DNA of 39,724 nucleotides from JAJRXG01 sp047634015 (GTDB lineage: Bacteria > Bacteroidota > Bacteroidia > Chitinophagales > Saprospiraceae): contig JBLIDB010000010.1 of the NCBI GenBank assembly GCA_047634015.1, forward strand, positions 1 through 39,724, read 5' to 3'. Of the stretch, positions 33,264-39,724 are shown piece after piece (position 1 is the stretch's first letter; every line of letters starts with the position of its first letter). Under the pieces are notes generated by a model. It searched no databases. It worked only from the letters and a program-made list of their open reading frames with translations, and was not told where the DNA came from. A program made the position numbers and the translations under genes.

Positions 33264-33415
33264 ATTTAAAAACTAAGCAAGATGTCTACAAAATGACTAC
33301 CTGGCTGCCAGTTACTTCAGTTTTTTTAATTCCATGGCTATCCAATATAAAAAAGCTTCATTCTGACTATCAAACAGCTTTTTTCGCCAATCAACGTAGT
33401 TCGTTACGAACTTCA
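33264..33415 (-). repeat. dispersed repeat, copy D (about 152 bp, minus orientation)
   Basis: Read on the minus strand it shows TGAAGTTCGTAACGAAC (left end), GTTGATTGGCGAA, GTTTGATAGTCAG, a degraded GATAGCCATGGA centre, ACTGAAGTAACTGGC and GTAGACATCTTGCTTAG, in the same order as copy C. It occupies the gap between the glycosyltransferase and rsmG. Confidence 0.7.
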
Positions 33416-33469
33416 ATCGTCATCTGACTATGATGCTGTCAATAAATCTTCGATCTTCGCGTGTTGACT

Positions 33470-34096
33470 ATGGATATACTTCTTAAATACTTTCCTTCTC
33501 TGAATCCCAAGCAAATTGATCAACTTACTGCTTTAGAAGGCGTTTACCGTGAGTGGAACAGTATGATTAATGTGATCTCTCGCAAAGATATTGACAATCT
33601 TTATTTGCACCATGTATTACACTCCATGGCCATTGCAAAGTGGATTTCTTTCAAGCCCAAATCCAGCATCTTGGATTTAGGTTGTGGTGGTGGTTTTCCG
33701 GGCATTCCATTAGCAATTCTCTTTCCTGAGGTTCAATTCCACATGGTAGATAGCGTTGCTAAGAAACTAAAAGTAGTAGATGCTGTCGCTGAATCTATTG
33801 GTTTATCCAATATTAGAACAACCCATAGCAGAGTCGAAGAATTAAAATCTCAATATGATTTTATCCTAACAAGGGCGGTTGCTAAAGCGCCTCAACTGCT
33901 ATCATGGATACGAAACAAGGCTAAAGAGCGCCAGATAAATGCCGTTCCTAATGGCTTGATTGCATTAAAAGGAGGTGCTATCTATGATGAGATGAAGCCT
34001 CTAAAGGAAAAGGAATATTATGAGATAACACCTTTGTCTTCTTACTTTGAGGAAGGGTTCTACGAAGAAAAATTTCTTGTTTATGTACAACTTTAG
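33470..34096 (+). CDS. rsmG: 16S rRNA (guanine-527-N7)-methyltransferase
   Basis: 208 residues from the ATG at 33470 (the frame opens with GTG at 33461). RsmG methylates G527 in the 530 loop of 16S rRNA. Visible are LNPKQIDQLTALEGVYREWNSM-type N-terminal helices, NVISRKDI, the SAM-binding LDLGCGGGFPGIPLAILFP, and FILTRAVAKAPQLL; the protein ends in the usual short strand. It lies 8 bases before the MscS gene. Confidence 0.94.
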   Translation: MDILLKYFPSLNPKQIDQLTALEGVYREWNSMINVISRKDIDNLYLHHVLHSMAIAKWISFKPKSSILDLGCGGGFPGIPLAILFPEVQFHMVDSVAKKLKVVDAVAESIGLSNIRTTHSRVEELKSQYDFILTRAVAKAPQLLSWIRNKAKERQINAVPNGLIALKGGAIYDEMKPLKEKEYYEITPLSSYFEEGFYEEKFLVYVQL

Positions 34097-34104
34097 AGAA
34101 TGTC

Positions 34105-35445
34105 ATGATTAAAAACTGGTTAGAATCAGCAGTCTTTACCGTGGGAGATCACGCTTTCTTAGGGAGGCACATTTTTTTATTTGTTTTCATCGTGCTTTTT
34201 GTTCTTTTAGGATATCGGTTTACGAATAGATGGCTGGCTTCATATTCTGAAAAGCATAAGCTTCCCAAAAATATTTACGCCCCCATTAACCGTCTTTTAA
34301 TCATTAACTGGTGTCTTGCCTTAGTAATTCTTCTCTCGGTTGCTCTTTCTCTCGACCCAATTCTTGAATCAATAGGAGAATTCCAGCTTACCTTTTCTAA
34401 CCTCTTGTCCATCTTAATGGTAATCCTTGTTGCTAAGATGGCCGACTCTTTTATCTCTGCTAGGATTGTAGAAGAAATATCCTCGAGATCCGAAGAAGAT
34501 GTCTATAAAAATGGGATGTCTTCTACGGAGAAGAGATCAGCTATCACACGTGTAATTCAGTTCAGCCTACTTACAATTGCGTTGATAATAATTTTTCCTC
34601 TTTTGGAAATTAATGTAACAATTCAAACTGTTACGATTAATGATAAAGCCATAGACATTAGGGTTACCAATGTTCTTTCTGCCGTTTTGGTAATCCTATT
34701 TGCAAGAATTCTTGTCTGGCTCAGCGTCAATATCCTTCTCTATGGATGGTACCACAGTCAGCGGATAGATCATGGCAAGCAATACGCCTATAACCAATTA
34801 CTTTCCTATATCGTCTACACGATTGCCTTCATCATTGCCTTACAGTATGTTGGATTCAACCTTACTCTCCTCTGGGCCGGTGCAGCTGCTTTATTAGTAG
34901 GGATTGGATTTGCTTTGCAGCAAACGATAAGCGACTTTTTTAGTGGTCTTGTTATTCTCTTTGAGCGATCACTCGAAGCTGGAGATTTCCTTGACTTCGG
35001 TGATATGCAAGGCACGGTAAAGAAAATAGGGCTTCGGGCTTCGATTGTTGAAACACTCGAACGAAAAGATCTAATCATTCCCAATAGCAAATTAGTCAAC
35101 GAGAATGTAATCAACTGGACTAAAACTAAACCCACCACAAGATTTGAAGTCTTGGTGGGGGTTGCCTATGGATCAGATTTGGTCCTTGTGAAACAAACCC
35201 TATTGCAATCAGCAATGGATGTTAGAGGTGTTTTATTATCACCAAAGCCTTTTGTGCGCTTCCTCAATTTTGGTGATAGCTCGCTGGATTTTGGACTTTT
35301 CTTCTTTTCTATGAATGTTACCAACATAGAAGACATTAAGAGTGATCTGAGATTTAAAATAGATCAATTTTTTCGAGAGAATGGTGTCGAAATTCCTTTT
35401 CCGCAGAGAGTTATTTGGCAAGGCAAAGACTCAGGTGAACATTGA
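34105..35445 (+). CDS. MscS-family mechanosensitive ion channel
   Basis: 446 residues. There are four to five membrane segments (about 20-45, 65-90, 100-115, 155-175, 195-220, 235-255), then the pore-lining TM3 region rich in Ala/Gly (WAGAAALLVGIGFALQQTISDF) and the beta domain FERSLEAGDFLDFGDMQG with the GTVKKIGLRASIVET stretch and IIPNSKLV. It would release solutes on hypo-osmotic shock. It has more N-terminal helices than E. coli MscS (286 residues). It lies between rsmG and uvrA in an apparent operon. Confidence 0.92.
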   Translation: MIKNWLESAVFTVGDHAFLGRHIFLFVFIVLFVLLGYRFTNRWLASYSEKHKLPKNIYAPINRLLIINWCLALVILLSVALSLDPILESIGEFQLTFSNLLSILMVILVAKMADSFISARIVEEISSRSEEDVYKNGMSSTEKRSAITRVIQFSLLTIALIIIFPLLEINVTIQTVTINDKAIDIRVTNVLSAVLVILFARILVWLSVNILLYGWYHSQRIDHGKQYAYNQLLSYIVYTIAFIIALQYVGFNLTLLWAGAAALLVGIGFALQQTISDFFSGLVILFERSLEAGDFLDFGDMQGTVKKIGLRASIVETLERKDLIIPNSKLVNENVINWTKTKPTTRFEVLVGVAYGSDLVLVKQTLLQSAMDVRGVLLSPKPFVRFLNFGDSSLDFGLFFFSMNVTNIEDIKSDLRFKIDQFFRENGVEIPFPQRVIWQGKDSGEH

Positions 35446-35479
35446 TGCATTAAGACTGTTTGATTAAAAATTTATCCGA

Positions 35480-38296
35480 TTGAATTCCAAGAAGCCAAAG
35501 ATCATACAAGAGATCCATATCAAAGGAGCCAAAACCAATAATCTCCGCAATATCGAATTAAAGATTCCTAAAAACACCCTTGTTGTCGTTACCGGAGTTT
35601 CTGGCTCTGGCAAGTCTTCATTGGTTATGGATACTCTCTATGCTGAAGGTCAACGTAGATACGTGGAAAGCATGTCTTCCTATGCTCGTCAGTTTCTTGG
35701 GAGGATGAAAAAACCAGAAGTAGATTTCATAAAAGGAATCTCTCCAGCAATCGCCATAGAACAGAAGGTTTCATCAAGTAATGCCAGATCTACTGTAGGG
35801 TCTATGACCGAGGTCTATGACTATTTAAGATTGCTCTTTGCTAGGGCTGGAGTAACCTTGTCTCCCATTTCTGGAGAGGTGGTGAAGCGTCAAGAAGTAA
35901 ACGACGTGATGATTGGTATTAAGAAATTGAAGGCTGGCACAAAGTTGTTACTGCTGATTCCACTCATTCCTTACGATATCGCACGGAACACAAAGAAAGA
36001 ATTAGAGCTCTTTCTACAGAAAGGATATACAAGAATCCTCTTGTATAGTGAGGTTCAATATATCGAAGATATCCTCTCTTCTGAGGCCTCTTTTCTTGAT
36101 GAAGAGATCGGAAAGCATTCGGATAAGATGAGTATTCTGATCGATAGATTTGTAGTAAATGAGGAAGATGAAAACCTGAAAAGAATCGCTGATAGTGTTA
36201 ACACAGCCTTCTTTGAAGGACAAGGAGAGTTGCTTATTCAGATTGTTGGTGGGAAAGAATTACCCTTTAATAATCGCTTTGAATTAGATGGTATTACATT
36301 CTTAGATCCAACTCCGCAGCTCTTCAATTATAATAACCCTTTTGGCGCTTGTAAAAAATGCGAAGGTTATGGGATGACGCTTGGTATAGATCATGCCAAG
36401 GTCGTTCCTAATGACAACCTTTCGATTTATGAGGGTGCTGTGGCTTGTTGGAAAGGTGAAAAGAATGGTAGATGGCGGGATCGATTTATCTATAATGTTG
36501 GAGAAGGTTTCCCAATACATAAACCTTATGGAGACCTTTCCAAAAAAGAAAGAAATATAGTCTGGAAGGGAAATTCAACAGCTTCTGGTATTTATTCATT
36601 TTTCTCCACGCTCGAATCTCAAGCGTATAAAATTCAAAATAGAGTTCTAATCGCTCGCTACAGAGGAAAAACGATCTGTGATGAATGCGAAGGAGCGAGA
36701 CTGCGTTTAGAGGCCAGTTACGTGAAGATTGATAACAAAACCATCGGTGATCTCATACACCTTCCGATCGATCAACTAAAAGTGTTCATTGATAATATCT
36801 CTTTATCCAAATATCAAGAACAAATCTCCAAACGCATCTTACTTGAAGTGCGTAATCGACTTACAGTAATGAATGATATCGGTCTGTCTTACCTTACTTT
36901 AGATCGTCAAGCAGCCACTCTCAGTGGAGGAGAAACACAGCGGATTAATCTTACCAGAACATTGGGAAGTAATCTTACAAGTTCCTTATATATCCTTGAC
37001 GAACCTAGTATCGGACTTCACCCAAAGGATACCGAAAAGCTTGTAGAGGTTCTGAAAAAACTAAGAGACCTGGGTAATACTGTCGTGGTTGTAGAACATG
37101 AAGAAGATGTCATCCGAAATGCAGACTTCCTTGTAGATGTAGGACCAAATGCTGGTATACATGGTGGAGAAATCGTCTATGCTGGTGATTATAAAAAATT
37201 AAAATCCGCAAAAGCCAAAAGTCTAACCTATAAGTACCTTGCTGGGACACTTTCTGTTCCTGTTCCCGCACAAAGGCGAAAAGTCGTTAATAAGATAGAC
37301 GTCAAAAATGCTACTCAACATAATCTAAAAGGAATAGATGTAACTTTTCCGCTACAGGCTATCACTGTAGTTTCTGGTGTCTCTGGCTCTGGAAAAACAT
37401 CCTTAATCAAGCACGTTCTTCACCCAGCATTACTTCGTGCACTTCAGATCAGTCACCCTTCTAAAATTGGTGCTCATGATGAAATCACTGGTGACATCAA
37501 GATGCTGGATGGTGTTGAGTTAATTAATCAAAAACCCATCGGGAGATCTTCAAGGTCTAATCCTGTAACCTATGTGAAGGCATATGATGAAATTAGAAAG
37601 TTGATGGTTAAGCAACAGCTTTCTAAAATTAGAGGATATAAACCAAAACATTTCTCATTTAACACAGAAGGAGGGAGATGCGATAACTGTCAAGGAGATG
37701 GACAGATCACAATCGAAATGCAGTTTCTCGCTGATGTTCAACTCGTTTGTGAAGATTGTAATGGCAAGCGATTCAAACCCGAAGTACTGGAAGTCCAATA
37801 TGCTGGTAAAAACATCTTTGAAATCCTCAATATGAGTATCGAAGAGAGTCTTACCTTTTTCGCTAAAGTTCCAAAAATCACTGAGAAACTAAAACCTCTG
37901 AATGACGTTGGTCTTGGCTATGTGAAGCTTGGCCAGGCATCAAGTACGCTCTCTGGGGGGGAAGCACAACGTGTAAAACTTGCTTCGTTTTTAGGCAACA
38001 ATCGGCCTTCTGCTGGACATCAATTATTCATATTTGATGAACCTACTACTGGACTGCATTTTGATGATATCAATAAGCTATTGTTTGCCTTTCAGGCATT
38101 AGTAGAACAAGGTAATACCGTCGTTATTGTAGAGCATAATCTCGAAGTTATCAAAACCGCCGACTGGTTAATTGACTTAGGACCAGAAGGAGGAATCAAT
38201 GGTGGCAACCTCTTATTCCAGGGTACTCCCGAAGATCTTATTAAAAGTAAAAAATCCATTACAGCTCATTATCTTAAAGATAAACTCAAATCCTAA
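35480..38296 (+). CDS. uvrA: excinuclease ABC subunit A
   Basis: 938 residues, starting at TTG (35480); the next Met lies past the Walker A, so the TTG start is needed. Two ABC modules: Walker A GVSGSGKSS and GVSGSGKTS; signatures LSGGETQR and LSGGEAQR; Walker B ILDEPSIGLHP and FDEPTTGLHF. The zinc pairs CKKCEG with CDECEG and CDNCQG with CEDCNG are present. The Cys pairs seen in the insertion region of E. coli UvrA are missing (LSPISG and NNRFELDG), which I believe is usual in Bacteroidota. It damages-scans DNA in nucleotide excision repair with UvrB and UvrC. Confidence 0.96.
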   Translation: MNSKKPKIIQEIHIKGAKTNNLRNIELKIPKNTLVVVTGVSGSGKSSLVMDTLYAEGQRRYVESMSSYARQFLGRMKKPEVDFIKGISPAIAIEQKVSSSNARSTVGSMTEVYDYLRLLFARAGVTLSPISGEVVKRQEVNDVMIGIKKLKAGTKLLLLIPLIPYDIARNTKKELELFLQKGYTRILLYSEVQYIEDILSSEASFLDEEIGKHSDKMSILIDRFVVNEEDENLKRIADSVNTAFFEGQGELLIQIVGGKELPFNNRFELDGITFLDPTPQLFNYNNPFGACKKCEGYGMTLGIDHAKVVPNDNLSIYEGAVACWKGEKNGRWRDRFIYNVGEGFPIHKPYGDLSKKERNIVWKGNSTASGIYSFFSTLESQAYKIQNRVLIARYRGKTICDECEGARLRLEASYVKIDNKTIGDLIHLPIDQLKVFIDNISLSKYQEQISKRILLEVRNRLTVMNDIGLSYLTLDRQAATLSGGETQRINLTRTLGSNLTSSLYILDEPSIGLHPKDTEKLVEVLKKLRDLGNTVVVVEHEEDVIRNADFLVDVGPNAGIHGGEIVYAGDYKKLKSAKAKSLTYKYLAGTLSVPVPAQRRKVVNKIDVKNATQHNLKGIDVTFPLQAITVVSGVSGSGKTSLIKHVLHPALLRALQISHPSKIGAHDEITGDIKMLDGVELINQKPIGRSSRSNPVTYVKAYDEIRKLMVKQQLSKIRGYKPKHFSFNTEGGRCDNCQGDGQITIEMQFLADVQLVCEDCNGKRFKPEVLEVQYAGKNIFEILNMSIEESLTFFAKVPKITEKLKPLNDVGLGYVKLGQASSTLSGGEAQRVKLASFLGNNRPSAGHQLFIFDEPTTGLHFDDINKLLFAFQALVEQGNTVVIVEHNLEVIKTADWLIDLGPEGGINGGNLLFQGTPEDLIKSKKSITAHYLKDKLKS

Positions 38297-39252
38297 TGGC
38301 GGAGTCTATTGTTATTCTTGAAGGAAAAGCGACAAATCCTGGAGATCTATCCTGGAAAGCATTCGAAGAATTTGGTGATGTAACCGTGTATGAAAACACA
38401 ACTCAAGAATCACTGGTGAAAAGAGCAAAATATGCTACCATTATCATAACCAATAAGCTTAAAATAGGAAGGAAGGAATTAGACCAGTTACCTTCTTTGC
38501 AACTCATTTGCCAACTTGCCACCGGATACGATAATATCGATGTTAAGGCTGCAAAAGAAAGAGAAATTCCTGTTTGCAATGCCGTAGGGTATGGAACGAA
38601 TGCAGTAGCGCAACATGCAATTGCCTTATTGTTGGCAGCCACAAATAGAGTAGAAGCGCATAATCAATTCGTTCAATCTAGTGGATGGAGTAAGTCAATC
38701 TGGTCACATTCCTTGACTCCTTTGGTGGAACTTGCTGGCCTCACGCTTGGCATTTACGGCTATGGAAAGATTGGGCAACAAGTAGGTGTTATAGCAAAGT
38801 CCTTGGGAATGTCTGTTATAGCAACGACTCGGTCGCCAGAAAAATACGTTTCGTCTGATGTCGGATTTGTAAGCCTAAAGGATCTTTTTAAACAGAGCGA
38901 TGTCATCTCGTTACATGCTCCATTGTCCACTTCTAATAACGAAATTGTAAACCACTCGCTCCTGAATCTGATGAAGCCAAGTGCCATCTTGATAAATACA
39001 GGAAGAGGAGGGCTTATTAATGAATTAGAATTAGGAGAACATCTTTTGAATCATCCTAACCAGACTGCAGCAATTGATGTTCTTTCAGCTGAGCCGCCAT
39101 CCATGGTTCACCCTTTGATCGGTCTTGATAATTGTATTATCACTCCTCACAATGCTTGGGCTGCAAAAGCCGCTCGTGCACGGCTTATTTCAATTGTAGT
39201 AGGTAATATTGCAGCTTTTCTTTCGGGTGATGCTGTGAATGTTGTGAATTGA
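38296..39252 (+). CDS. D-2-hydroxyacid dehydrogenase (glycerate/hydroxypyruvate dehydrogenase-like)
   Basis: 318 residues of the NAD-dependent D-2-hydroxyacid dehydrogenase family. Visible are QLATGYDNIDV, the cofactor loop GYGKIGQQVG, LHAPLSTSNNEIV, the catalytic Arg in NTGRGGLI, Glu in DVLSAEPP and His in ITPHNAWAA. The length and ATGYDNID block fit HprA-like glycerate dehydrogenases better than SerA. The start ATG shares one base with the uvrA stop, so the two are co-transcribed. Confidence 0.9.
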   Translation: MAESIVILEGKATNPGDLSWKAFEEFGDVTVYENTTQESLVKRAKYATIIITNKLKIGRKELDQLPSLQLICQLATGYDNIDVKAAKEREIPVCNAVGYGTNAVAQHAIALLLAATNRVEAHNQFVQSSGWSKSIWSHSLTPLVELAGLTLGIYGYGKIGQQVGVIAKSLGMSVIATTRSPEKYVSSDVGFVSLKDLFKQSDVISLHAPLSTSNNEIVNHSLLNLMKPSAILINTGRGGLINELELGEHLLNHPNQTAAIDVLSAEPPSMVHPLIGLDNCIITPHNAWAAKAARARLISIVVGNIAAFLSGDAVNVVN

Positions 39253-39385
39253 AGACTTCAATTAGAGGAAAGAATTGTCTTTTGTTTGCCTCTCTTCCTG
39301 TCCTACCCTAAAATCAAATGCCTTACAAGTCCTGCCTAAGAGAAATATAGTCAATTGATAAAAGGGGCCATTACACTAATAATTA

Positions 39386-39410
39386 GGGCCTGCTTAACCC
39401 AGATTGCGCA
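39386..39410. repeat. possible terminal sequence of the insertion element
   Basis: A GC-richer 25-base stretch between AT-rich DNA and the transposase stop, ending in ATTGCGCA. IS elements of this type carry inverted ends close to the transposase stop, but the partner end is beyond the window, so this is only positional. Confidence 0.25.
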
Positions 39411-39724
39411 TCAACCAGAGCTAATTGCGCGTATTTGTTGCGTTTTTTGATTTTTGGGTTTCAGTTTGTGTACTACAGATTTTAATTTTGTGAATGGTCT
39501 TGGTTTTATATCCAGCCCTTGATGAAGTTGGCGTAATTTGGTTTCTGGCTGTGAGCATTTGCGCACTTTGATTTGAACTCCTGCTTTATTGTATCCTCTG
39601 GTTGTGATGACTTTTTGGGTATTTCCGATTCGCGCGATTTCTTTCCAATTGTGTCTGATTCCATTGCTTTTTAGCTGACACCTGATCGTATTGACGAGCC
39701 AATATGCCAATAACCCCAAGTGTA
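39411..39724 (-). CDS. IS1634/IS4-like transposase, C-terminal fragment cut by window edge
   Basis: The last 104 codons of a transposase whose upstream part lies beyond the window. The frame is open to the edge; TTG (39719) is within the gene rather than its start. Visible are the LGLLAYWLVNTIR helix, QLKSNGIRHNWKEIARI, NTQKVITT and VRKCSQPE, then a Lys-rich tail (PKNQKTQ). The order resembles the C-terminus of IS1634/IS4-group DDE transposases. The catalytic residues would be outside the window. It is the only mobile-element gene seen here. Confidence 0.72.
   Translation of the reverse strand, partial: HLGLLAYWLVNTIRCQLKSNGIRHNWKEIARIGNTQKVITTRGYNKAGVQIKVRKCSQPETKLRQLHQGLDIKPRPFTKLKSVVHKLKPKNQKTQQIRAISSG

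Noticed and set aside
35863..36365. UvrA lacks the Cys pairs of the insertion domain known from E. coli (CPDH and CPIC positions).
   Set aside because: From memory, Bacteroidota UvrA proteins commonly have this form (NNRFELDGITF-like), and the other zinc pairs, Walker motifs and signatures are intact, so it is a lineage trait and not degeneration.
39248..39263. AATTGAAG-A-CTTCAATT after the dehydrogenase gene as a terminator.
   Set aside because: The 8-bp palindrome overlaps the stop region and lacks a following T run or GC-rich stem.

Overview
The window looks like a chromosomal segment of a Bacteroidota bacterium, possibly Saprospiria or a related marine group. The lineage is inferred from protein flavour (UvrA, CysC/CysN, DUF937 and HemJ types; many secreted proteins whose signal peptide ends in A-Q), AT-rich DNA, TTG-N17-19-TAnnTTTG-like promoters and the near absence of Shine-Dalgarno sites. 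No rRNA, tRNA, CRISPR array or prophage was seen. The only insertion sequence is a transposase fragment cut by the right edge.

Layout. 1-3136 (minus): 3' truncated methylmalonyl-CoA epimerase, an HSL-type esterase, an outer-membrane barrel-like protein and a LysM glucosaminidase. 3400-8901 (plus): a DUF937 protein with two calcium-loop-like motifs, then a compact run of HemJ, an SRPBCC/GyrI-like protein, a small unknown, RfbA, an LPG-synthase/flippase-like membrane protein and a TlpA-like thioredoxin. 8986-11209 (minus): a NatA/NatB-type ABC exporter. 11389-12057 (plus): a secreted coiled-coil protein ending at a strong terminator. 12144-17718 (minus): an MltD-like transglycosylase, then gatA, hisS and pheS. 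17912-25139: a fatty-acid oxidation locus with a divergent TetR gene, thiolase, FadJ-type multienzyme, MBL hydrolase, SDR and a dienoyl-CoA isomerase. 25154-27204 (minus): dnaX and a small Cys/Lys-rich ORF. 27495-28946 (plus): an unknown secreted protein. 29027-33255 (plus): sulfate activation (DUF2061, cysC, cysD, cysN) plus a family 2 glycosyltransferase. 33470-39252 (plus): rsmG, an MscS channel, uvrA and a D-2-hydroxyacid dehydrogenase. 39411-39724 (minus): the transposase end.

The most notable signals are four. (1) A nine-A run in dnaX lies at the end of the clamp-loader core; slippage in either direction reaches a stop within a few codons, the architecture used to make a short gamma-like subunit. 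The same DnaX lacks the zinc-binding cysteines. (2) Two matching 20-bp operator-like sites lie between the TetR gene and the thiolase gene, one in front of each. (3) A dispersed non-coding repeat family of about 150-300 bp, with related inverted ends and a central palindrome, sits in four to five gaps between genes. (4) pheS has a strong Shine-Dalgarno and a consensus promoter, in contrast to its neighbours.

Genes work together in three visible modules: beta-oxidation including odd-position double bonds, APS/PAPS synthesis coupled by overlap to a glycosyltransferase, and aminoacyl-tRNA supply (GatA, HisRS, PheRS alpha).
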